Source of the DNA: Acidobacteriota bacterium
GTDB lineage: Bacteria; Acidobacteriota; Thermoanaerobaculia; UBA5066
DNA: 64,000 nt
NCBI GenBank assembly: GCA_029781975.1
Contig: JAKOVQ010000005.1
Span: 62,001 to 126,000, forward strand
Reading direction: 5' to 3'
Shown here: piece by piece, positions 8,701 through 14,862 of the stretch
Position numbering within the stretch: position 1 is the first letter of the stretch
Layout of the letters: every line of letters starts with the position of its first letter
The notes under the pieces: generated by a model
Databases searched by the model: none
The model's input: the letters and a program-made list of their open reading frames with translations, nothing else
Told to the model about the DNA's origin: nothing
Made by a program: the position numbers and the translations under genes

Positions 8701-10048
8701 CGACCATCAGGACGATCGCGGCCGAGAGGGCCCAGACCGTGATCCTCACCTGCTTCTCGCGCTTCTCGGCCGCGCGGGTCCGGGCGATGAGCCCCTGCTC
8801 GGGGAAGACCTTCTTCTCGTAGAAGTCCTTGATGAAGAAGGCGCGCGAGCGCTTGAAGATCTGCTCGAGGTTCTCGATCGCCCCCTCGCCCGACCCGCCG
8901 AGGAGCTCGCGGGTGGCGCGCGCGATCGGCTTGCCCTGCTGGACGCCCGAGGAGATGTAGAAGCCGCGGAACGAGAACGGCTCGTCGTACCGGGTCTCGA
9001 CGAAGATCCCCTGGAAGTAGCGCTTGATCGGCTCCCTCAGGGCCCGGAGCTCCTCGGGGAAGACGAAGATCCGGTCGACGTTCTGGACGATCTCCTCGTT
9101 CGCGGTGAAGCGCAGGCGCAGCTTGTGGATCCGCGTCAGCATGTCGTCGAACGCGCCGTCGAACGACTTCAGGTCGTAGCTCTTCTCCGGCCCCAGCTGG
9201 TTCGACCACCCGACGAGCTGCTTCTGGTCGACGGGGTCGAGCTTGGAGAAGAACTCCGAGAAGCCGAGGATCCGGTCCGCCTTGGTGAACATGACGAAGG
9301 TCGGGAACCGGATCTCGAGGACCCGCTGGAGGTTGATCAGCTTCGCCCGGATGTTCGCGGCCTTGCGGTCCTGCTCCTCGGGCGTGTCCTCGAGGAGCGA
9401 GGTCGCCGGGATGACGACGAGGACGCCGTTGATCGGGCAGTACTTCCGGAACCGCTTGATGAGCTTGAGGAAGCTCGACCACTCGGAGGCGTCCGGGGCG
9501 TTCTCCTCCTGGAAGGTGAAGCGGCCGGCGGTGTCGAGGATCACCGCCTCGTTCGCGAACCACCAGTCGCAGTTCCGCGTGCCGCCCGTGCCCGAGAGCC
9601 CGTCGTTGCCGACCGGGAACTCGAGGCCGGAGTTCTTCAGCGTCGTCGACTTGCCCGACTGCGGCTCGCCGATGAGGAGGTACCACGGGAGGGAGTAGAT
9701 CGAGAGGCCGGTCCCCTGGAGCTGCTTGACCGCCTCGTTCCACTTCGTCGAGAGCTCCTTGAGGGCCTCGCGGACCTCCTGCTTGGAGGCCCCGCCTCCG
9801 CGCTCCGAGTCGCGCTTGAGCTCCCCGGCGAACTGGTCCCCCTTCCTCTTGTCGCCCCGCTTGACGAACTCGTCGAAGACGAAGACCGCGACGGCGATGA
9901 AGATGATCCCGCCCATCACGGCCCACCAGTACTTCCCGAGCCCCATGGCCCGCGTGATGACCAGGGCCAGCGGGAGGACGATGAAGACGGCGCCGATCGT
10001 CCGGACGGGCTTGGGGAGGCGCTGGAGGAAGTCGAGAAGCTCGTACAC
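5735..10048 (-). CDS. tssM: T6SS membrane complex protein TssM (IcmF)
   Basis: TssM spans the inner membrane and periplasm and, with TssL and TssJ, anchors the T6SS. At 1437 residues it is slightly longer than most homologues. Two membrane segments lie at about residues 17-33 and 41-58. A cytoplasmic NTPase domain follows with an intact Walker A motif (GEPQSGKST, residues 127-135). A third membrane segment lies near 425-450, followed by the long periplasmic domain. The end of the chain (VFELAFDEP) resembles the beta-rich C-terminus that contacts TssJ. The start is GTG at 10048, directly after the tssL stop. A Gln/Gly/Ala-rich stretch around residues 1000-1070 may be a linker. Confidence 0.95.
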   Translation of the reverse strand: MYELLDFLQRLPKPVRTIGAVFIVLPLALVITRAMGLGKYWWAVMGGIIFIAVAVFVFDEFVKRGDKRKGDQFAGELKRDSERGGGASKQEVREALKELSTKWNEAVKQLQGTGLSIYSLPWYLLIGEPQSGKSTTLKNSGLEFPVGNDGLSGTGGTRNCDWWFANEAVILDTAGRFTFQEENAPDASEWSSFLKLIKRFRKYCPINGVLVVIPATSLLEDTPEEQDRKAANIRAKLINLQRVLEIRFPTFVMFTKADRILGFSEFFSKLDPVDQKQLVGWSNQLGPEKSYDLKSFDGAFDDMLTRIHKLRLRFTANEEIVQNVDRIFVFPEELRALREPIKRYFQGIFVETRYDEPFSFRGFYISSGVQQGKPIARATRELLGGSGEGAIENLEQIFKRSRAFFIKDFYEKKVFPEQGLIARTRAAEKREKQVRITVWALSAAIVLMVVLGLIVPYLSLRRYLTPIKEHVQKANECVTGKTPCRIADAYAISRSLYDDQQRISKKSLLFLMFFRGAKSSELAELLTKVNRKLYFDKVAGPVLVDAEARLGALDWEKGVDYRAQFFPAFENHLRWVAIQKPFPGDKPIVKPDELKLGAATVPLILATKGVPYTARSAEVDEWAAQVQSDGTPDLILASVVKDRADAEKLKLPGPDRAVRKFEDYWTVSNLLRWDFKLNLLLGLYAGKYRELIAVADDPTSTSLLARAAGTGKEFKKIYDDTTKHLATPRVASVDFPGLTPDAWERWFRVDYDKILPYKPVMPALVNENRREQIVGQMKADYLTLNSTSTQYAYLVQDDPANKAKKAWTPSAAALSPMLVAISDYADLDAFKANEKPDQVLVDAAAKSSSLDRKKTLEDFNTKQRAERDAAIANAKAIPAIPPDAQGDNAFKATQLQAFVDRTPTLALIYRTIPYTQTYLEKEIGPGCDAFCFNKAHALAMVDFGVTAISDTENAKVNTRTDVQQMGAALGDLMYQYLVRYIDRFSGRPVRTGGGGFYVPVQAVQQAQSWRTFQQVIQRWSPEGGGGGEEAASLPAGDPAGALTQAEVEMMAGKNTRYLGRILDYYRSKQGASRAARAPAAKAPQEVIAAVNQFKNNVLPLSDQELKAWRQLSTHQDQVSLKGYHAFSRNPVVRRSQYRSSLELVERKGANLIRDAIRPSFQQAAEPVVKRLREQCMGQFPFIGEAQLRTERVKYADGSYFKQGGAGNTATYRIDLPTIGQTHFSGPLSDVGALADEYAIDPILWGWEPDFDFVGDANRPLLAVGRGWQVFIFGGAGARGSSVIKEHKIEIRPVTNFTPSPGKRFMGDRVNALFLFDRNVVVRPSTDFKTGRSPNPYVWRLGPPDAPISITGRDEESKDGWTGSLDIYGGPLKFFYFVRIAAEDRERREWGDDPEKERDKDKIWTIRVQIPNAQKRDEPLEGVFELAFDEPMPGILAR

Positions 10049-10051
10049 GGC

Positions 10052-10726
10052 CTAGACCCCCATCGCGTCGGCGTAAGCCCGGATGTCGCCCATCAGGGTG
10101 CTCCAGAGGAGGATCGTGATGATCCAGTAGAGGATCAGGAAGCCGACGCCGATGATCGCGACGCGCCCGAGGGTGACGACCGGGTTGAAGCGCTTCGCCA
10201 GCCCCGGCGAGACGTGGTAGGCCTCGGGGGTGATCTTGTCCCCCGAGGTCGCGAGGTAGTCCGCGAGGAGGCGGTAGACGTTCTTCCTCACCTCCGCGAG
10301 CTTCTCCGGCCGCTCGCGGTACTTGCCCCGGAACCCCAGGGCGAGCCCCGCGTAGATGATGCCGGCGAGCTCCACGTCCTCGGGACGGAGCTCCTTGGCG
10401 ATCGCGAAGAACTGGTCCCCGCCGATGTTCGACCGGAAGTACTTCTCCTCGAAGATCCGGTCCTGCCACTCGCGGGAGAACTCCCAGCCCGAGTAGATCA
10501 GGATCTCGTCCGCGAGGACGACGAGCGGGTACCGGGCCTGGTCGTACAGGGCCTGCAGCCGCGGGTCGCTCCGGACCTCGGCCGCCTGGTCGCGGAAGAT
10601 CTCCTCGAGGTCTGCAGCGACGTCGTCGATCTCCACGCGGATCCCCTTGCGGACCTTCTGCCGGAACGCCGAAAGGAAGAGGAACTCCCTCGAGGCGACG
10701 CGGAACAGCTCCTGCACGTAGTCCAT
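10052..10726 (-). CDS. tssL: T6SS membrane protein TssL (DotU family), no peptidoglycan-binding domain
   Basis: The ATG at 10724-10726 gives a 224-residue TssL. The DotU domain fills the cytoplasmic part, with the signature YPLVVLADEILI and a later GYRGKY-like LGFRGKYRERPEKL. A single C-terminal membrane anchor lies at about residues 190-215. There is no OmpA-like peptidoglycan-binding extension, so cell-wall anchoring must come from another protein if it occurs. The frame is open far upstream into tssK, but translation upstream of this ATG gives arginine-rich shadow sequence only. The ATG follows the tssK stop by two bases, which implies coupling. tssK-tssL-tssM is a conserved order. Confidence 0.94.
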   Translation of the reverse strand: MDYVQELFRVASREFLFLSAFRQKVRKGIRVEIDDVAADLEEIFRDQAAEVRSDPRLQALYDQARYPLVVLADEILIYSGWEFSREWQDRIFEEKYFRSNIGGDQFFAIAKELRPEDVELAGIIYAGLALGFRGKYRERPEKLAEVRKNVYRLLADYLATSGDKITPEAYHVSPGLAKRFNPVVTLGRVAIIGVGFLILYWIITILLWSTLMGDIRAYADAMGV

Positions 10727-10728
10727 GG

Positions 10729-12090
10729 TCAGTTGCCTCCGGGCTTCGTGATGATGTACAGGGCGAACTTGAGCTTCGGGTCGAGCGCGTCGGAGAGCGC
10801 GACGACCTTCTCCTTCGTCACGTTCGTCCAGTACGGCCCTTCCTTCTCGACCTTGAAGTAGAAGTAGTCCTCGCGCTGCGGCAGCCCCGTCGGGGTCCGC
10901 TTCATCATCTCGAGGTCCAGGCCGAAGAGCCGGCGCTGGCGCAGGATCGGGATGTCGCGGACCGAGCCCATCTTCATGGTGATGATCCGGTTGCGCAGCT
11001 CCTTCTCGTCGCTCTGCGTCTCGATGCAGAGGTAGATCTCGGTCTTCGGCTCGAGCCACTCGTCCATCAGGTCGGCGCAGAGGAGCTCCTCCCTCAGGAC
11101 GAACTCGACCTTGACGAAGCGCGAGGCGACGATCTTCTCGAGGAGCGCCTCGATGACGCGGCACGTCTCGTAGAAGCAGGGGCCGAGCTTGTCGTGGTCG
11201 TACGTCGGGATGACGATCGCCTTCCGCCCGTCGTCGAAGATCGAGAGCTCCCCCGCCAGGCGGCAGAACTCCGTGTAGACCTGGAACGGGTGGACCCGAG
11301 GGATCCGGGTCAGCTGCTGGAAGAGGAAGAGGAAGCTGCCGAGGATCTGGAGCTTGATGATGGTCTGCCAGCCCGAGGTCCCCTCCGACTGGACGGTGAG
11401 GCGTCCGGACGCCACGTCCGACAGGAGGATCCGGTGCTTGGCCTCGAGCCGGTTCGTGACGCCGTCGCACAGGGCCTGGAGCGCCCGCGCGGCGCCGATC
11501 TCGGTGACCGACGGGATGAACTCGCGCGAGAGGACGGGCGCGTTCCGCCCCGAGCCCGAGCGCTCGACGACGGCCACCTCGAGGCACTCGTAGCCCTCCT
11601 GGCTCTCGCTCCCGAAGATGAGCCGGCCGTTGCAGCGCTTGATCCCGACGGGCTGCGGGTTGCCCCCCGTGTTCTCGTCCAGCTGGTCCGCGTTCTCGGC
11701 GATCCAGCGCCGGTCCTGCCCGCCCGCGCTCTCGCCCGGGGCGAAGACGTTCGGCGCCGCGTCCCGCCGCGCCGGGACGCCGAGGAAGACGCGCATCTTC
11801 CCGCCGGCCCGGTCGAGCTCGTTCTTGAAGCCGCGCGGCGAGACGTGCAGGGTCGACCCGAAGTCGAGCGCCGTCCCGTCCTTGAGCTTCAGCGAGGCGT
11901 CCTTGATCTCGAAGACGAAGTTCTCCAGCTGGTCCGGCGCCACGTCGAGCGACGCCAGGCCGTACGAGAAGGGCTGGACCCTCTGGATCTCCCGGGCGAG
12001 GGCCTCCTCCCGGTAGCGCTCGGCGGTCTGGAGGTGGTGGGGCCTCAGGAACATCCCCTCGGCCCAGAGGACCTGCGGCGTCTTCTTCAT
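10729..12090 (-). CDS. tssK: T6SS baseplate adaptor TssK
   Basis: TssK forms trimers that link the baseplate (TssF/TssG) to the TssL/TssM membrane complex. The 453-residue product has the family N-terminus VLWAEGMFLRPHHLQ and the expected full length. The C-terminal receptor-binding region is intact, ending near YIITKPGGN. The ATG lies 13 bases after the tssJ stop on the same strand. No frameshift or truncation is seen. Its partners TssE, TssF and TssG are not encoded in the visible window. Confidence 0.95.
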   Translation of the reverse strand: MKKTPQVLWAEGMFLRPHHLQTAERYREEALAREIQRVQPFSYGLASLDVAPDQLENFVFEIKDASLKLKDGTALDFGSTLHVSPRGFKNELDRAGGKMRVFLGVPARRDAAPNVFAPGESAGGQDRRWIAENADQLDENTGGNPQPVGIKRCNGRLIFGSESQEGYECLEVAVVERSGSGRNAPVLSREFIPSVTEIGAARALQALCDGVTNRLEAKHRILLSDVASGRLTVQSEGTSGWQTIIKLQILGSFLFLFQQLTRIPRVHPFQVYTEFCRLAGELSIFDDGRKAIVIPTYDHDKLGPCFYETCRVIEALLEKIVASRFVKVEFVLREELLCADLMDEWLEPKTEIYLCIETQSDEKELRNRIITMKMGSVRDIPILRQRRLFGLDLEMMKRTPTGLPQREDYFYFKVEKEGPYWTNVTKEKVVALSDALDPKLKFALYIITKPGGN

Positions 12091-12103
12091 GGCGCCCCGC
12101 GCG

Positions 12104-12577
12104 TCACCAGCGCCGCTCGATCGACAGCTCGCGCTCCAGGACCGAGACGAGGACCTTCTGGCCGATCCACTTCTCGCGCGGCAGGACGATGACCGTCTTG
12201 GTGGGGTCGGTGTTCTGGAACTTGTAGTCCGCGATGATCACCAGCTGGCGCTCGCCCTTGGCCACCGGGACGGTCACCGTCTTGTCGCAGGGCCCCGTCC
12301 CGGCGCCCGTCGTGAAGGTGACCGTCTGGAGGCGCCCCTGCCCCTGGATGTTGTAGCGGGTCGAGTCGTAGAACCACTGCTCGCCCTTCTGCTGGATGGC
12401 CTGGGCCTCCTGGTCGGTCGCGCGGATCACGTCGACGGCCAGGGCGAGGCCGCCGTTGATGTCGGGGCCGCAGCGGAACTGGATCGTCCCCGAGCTCGCG
12501 CCGCATCCGGGGAGGACGGCGGCGCTCCCGAGGAGGAGCCCCAGGGCGGCCAGGAGGTTCGTCTTGCGGGTTCTCAT
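12104..12577 (-). CDS. tssJ: T6SS outer-membrane lipoprotein, probable TssJ
   Basis: The product of about 157 residues has a lipoprotein signal: MRTRKTNLL, a hydrophobic stretch, and the lipobox VLPGC. This places it on the outer membrane facing the periplasm. The remainder is beta-rich, and its position (between the FHA gene and tssK) is typical for tssJ. Sequence similarity to well-known TssJ proteins is weak by eye, so the call leans on the lipobox, the size and the context. An in-frame GTG at 12592 is possible, but the ATG at 12577 has GAGG nine bases upstream and gives a normal signal peptide. Confidence 0.75.
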   Translation of the reverse strand: MRTRKTNLLAALGLLLGSAAVLPGCGASSGTIQFRCGPDINGGLALAVDVIRATDQEAQAIQQKGEQWFYDSTRYNIQGQGRLQTVTFTTGAGTGPCDKTVTVPVAKGERQLVIIADYKFQNTDPTKTVIVLPREKWIGQKVLVSVLERELSIERRW

Positions 12578-12581
12578 CGCG

Positions 12582-14702
12582 TCACACCTCACTCGTGTTC
12601 TTTCGAAGCTTCTCGAGCTCCTCCCGGGCGATGCGCGCCACCGCCTGGAGGATCTGGTCCTTGACGACGTCGGGTCCGAGCTCCCGGACCGCGAGCTTAT
12701 AGAGGTCCCACCATTCCGCGGCCTCGCCGCGCAGCTTCCACCCCGCGCTGCGGGGAGCCGACTCGATCGTGCTGGGGTTGATCCGGCGCCAGAGCTTCTC
12801 GAACCAGTCGGTCGGCGCCTGGTGGAAGGCGGCCAGCAGCGCCACCTGCCACCGCTTCACCTCCTCCAGGTACTTGTGGACCCGCTCCGTGTTGACGGCC
12901 TTCCCCTGGTCGAGCGCCGTGAGGAACGACCGGAGCGTCTCGCGGTAGTTCGGCAGGCGGAAGGCGACGGTCTCGTTCCCGGGCATCGTCAGCGACTGGA
13001 CGAGGCCGAGCGTCATCCCCTCCATCGCCAGCGCGTACTCGATGGTCTGCCGCAGGACGACCGCGCTCTTGTCCGAGCTCGCGAGGTCCTCGCCGGTCAG
13101 GAGCGTGTGGACGGAGACGGCGTCCGCCGGGGGGGCCGCCCCCTTGACGCGGGCCGGAGCGGGCGCTTCCGCGGCCTCGCGCTCGCGCGCGCTCTCGAGC
13201 TCCTTGATCTTCCGCTTGAGCCTGGGGACCTCCTCGGCGGGCCCCGGCTCGCCGGCGGCCAGGACCGGGAAGCGGGTCCTCACCAGCTCGAGGAGGAGGC
13301 GCCGGCTCTCCGGGGGGAGAGAGGCGAGCTCCCGGGCAAGCCGCGCCTTCACCGCCTTCCTCCGGTCCGCCGCCGTGCCGAACCGGTACTGCGCGGCGAC
13401 GTCGGCCAGCTCGGCAGCCAGCTCGTGCGCCTTGGCCTCGAGCGCCAGCTCGAGGGGCGTCCGCGGGGCCCAGGCGGGGCCGGCGGGTGCGGGTGCGGCC
13501 GCGGGCGCCGCCGCGGCGGAGACCGCCGACCGCTCCACGGGGCGCCTGACCGACTCCTCGAGCCGCGCGGGCGGGCCGCCGAGGTCGCGCCGCTGCTCCG
13601 GCTGCTCCTCCTCCGGGGGGCGGGCCGCCGCCGGGGAGGGGAGCGCCTCGGAGAGGACCGGCGGCGGCGCGGGAGGGACGGGCGGCGGGACGGGGTGCCG
13701 CTCGTGCACCTCGGAGAGGGCCGACGGGGAGATCATCGTGGTGGCCTTCCCCTTGCCGGTCATCGTCGCGGAGACCCGGATGCCGCTCGGCGGGGTCTCG
13801 TCGCTCGTGTGCCCCCGGTCGCGCCTGCGGGCGTGCTCGGGGACCGGCGCGGCCCCCGACGACTCGACCCGTTCCAGGGTCAGCCCCCGCGCCAGGAGCC
13901 ATGCCCCGACGGGCCCGCCCGGGTCCTGGAGGAGGCCCGCCAGGAGGCGTCGGGCCAGCTGCGGCGTCCGGGCGGAGGGGACGGTCGCGGTCACCTTCGT
14001 CCGGGCGGAGTCGAGGAGGCGCGAGACCCGGGGCGAGACCACCGCCCCGGCGGTGGACGCCGACATCGCCACCGGCTTGCCCAGGATGTCGGCGAGCCAG
14101 GCCTGGGAGCCGGTGTAGAGGGCCTTGGTCCAGAGCTCGGCGAGGGCCTGCGTCCGCGACCAGCCCGAGTCGGCGAACGAGCGGTCGAGCTGCTCGTCCG
14201 GGACCCTGAGGAGCGCGTCGAGGAGGTGCCGGGTGTCGATGTGGCGCTCGCCCCGCCGGCTGGCCGCCTCCGCGGCGAGGGTCAGGACGACCTGCCACGC
14301 CGGGTCCTCCCACGTCGCCACCGAGACGGGCTCGAAGGGAGGAGGCGAGACGAGGGGCTCGGTGACGAAGATCCGGATCGGGGTCAGCGAGACGAGGAAG
14401 ATCTCGCCTTCCGCGACCTCGGCCTCGGCCGTGATCGCCTGTTGCTGGGCGAAGGTGCCGTTGGAGCTCCCCAGGTCCCGGAGGTAGAAGCGGCTCGAGA
14501 CGTACCTCACCTCCGCGTGGCTCCCGGAGACCCCGGCGGCCGCCGAGAGGACGAGGTGGTTCCGCTCCTTGCTCTGGCGGTCGAAGGGGAGGCGGCCGAT
14601 CCGGAGCGTCTGGGGTCCGCTGCGGGCCTCCGCGACGTGCTTGAGCCCCTCCATCGGGCCGAGCCAGACCTCCAGGCCGAGGCTGCGGAACGCCGGGCTC
14701 AC
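12582..14702 (-). CDS. T6SS FHA-domain protein (Fha/TagH type) with Clp-N-like helical repeats
   Basis: The 706-residue product starts with an FHA domain: GR at 36-37, SGSH at 59-62 and DLGSSNGTF at 77-84 are the phosphothreonine-binding landmarks. Residues about 133-280 look like the double helical repeat of Clp N-terminal domains (RHIDTRHLLDALLR, then RTPQLARRLLAGLLQ). A low-complexity Pro/Ala region follows. The C-terminal 170 residues (from about VSVHTLLTGEDL) resemble the conserved tail of T6SS FHA proteins. Fha reads phosphorylation by a T6SS kinase and promotes firing, and TagF can hold it back. The start is GTG at 14702 with no ribosome site, and it overlaps a short upstream ORF by GTGA. 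tssJ follows immediately. Confidence 0.85.
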   Translation of the reverse strand: MSPAFRSLGLEVWLGPMEGLKHVAEARSGPQTLRIGRLPFDRQSKERNHLVLSAAAGVSGSHAEVRYVSSRFYLRDLGSSNGTFAQQQAITAEAEVAEGEIFLVSLTPIRIFVTEPLVSPPPFEPVSVATWEDPAWQVVLTLAAEAASRRGERHIDTRHLLDALLRVPDEQLDRSFADSGWSRTQALAELWTKALYTGSQAWLADILGKPVAMSASTAGAVVSPRVSRLLDSARTKVTATVPSARTPQLARRLLAGLLQDPGGPVGAWLLARGLTLERVESSGAAPVPEHARRRDRGHTSDETPPSGIRVSATMTGKGKATTMISPSALSEVHERHPVPPPVPPAPPPVLSEALPSPAAARPPEEEQPEQRRDLGGPPARLEESVRRPVERSAVSAAAAPAAAPAPAGPAWAPRTPLELALEAKAHELAAELADVAAQYRFGTAADRRKAVKARLARELASLPPESRRLLLELVRTRFPVLAAGEPGPAEEVPRLKRKIKELESAREREAAEAPAPARVKGAAPPADAVSVHTLLTGEDLASSDKSAVVLRQTIEYALAMEGMTLGLVQSLTMPGNETVAFRLPNYRETLRSFLTALDQGKAVNTERVHKYLEEVKRWQVALLAAFHQAPTDWFEKLWRRINPSTIESAPRSAGWKLRGEAAEWWDLYKLAVRELGPDVVKDQILQAVARIAREELEKLRKNTSEV

Positions 14703-14800
14703 CGCGCCCCTCGACTCGTGGCGGGGCCGCGCCCGTCAGCCGGGACCTGGACCCGGGACCCTTTCCCCGACGCCGGGGGCCGTCGCACCCACCTCATCAT
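14699..14800 (-). CDS. Possible 33-residue leader or coupling ORF upstream of the FHA gene
   Basis: An ATG at 14798-14800 with a strong AAGGAG site opens a 33-codon frame starting MMRWVRRPPASGKG. Its TGA overlaps the GTG start of the FHA gene as GTGA. The FHA gene has no ribosome site of its own, so this short frame could deliver ribosomes to it. The peptide is basic and matches no family I recognise. Codon use alone cannot show that it is a functional protein, but the ribosome site and the exact overlap favour real translation. A TAAGAT hexamer sits 20 bases before its ATG. Confidence 0.4.
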   Translation of the reverse strand: MMRWVRRPPASGKGSRVQVPADGRGPATSRGAR

Positions 14801-14820
14801 GACTCCTTCGCGTGGTCGAA

Positions 14821-14826
14821 ATCTTA
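14821..14826 (-). promoter_or_regulatory. Candidate internal -10 element before the FHA gene
   Basis: TAAGAT on the minus strand fits the TANNNT -10 pattern seen before many genes here. It lies in the 160-base gap between the kinase-like gene and the FHA gene, which otherwise holds only the short ORF at 14699-14800. No convincing -35 box is present. Confidence 0.3.
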
Positions 14827-14862
14827 CCTTCCGCGCCCCGTGAGCGCCACGAAGGCATCCCG

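Noticed and set aside
6191-10861. A plus-strand open frame of about 1556 codons opposite tssM, tssL and tssK
   Set aside because: Its translation is rich in Arg, Glu, Leu and Val-Asp repeats without any domain. It is the expected shadow of G/C-ending codons on the other strand.
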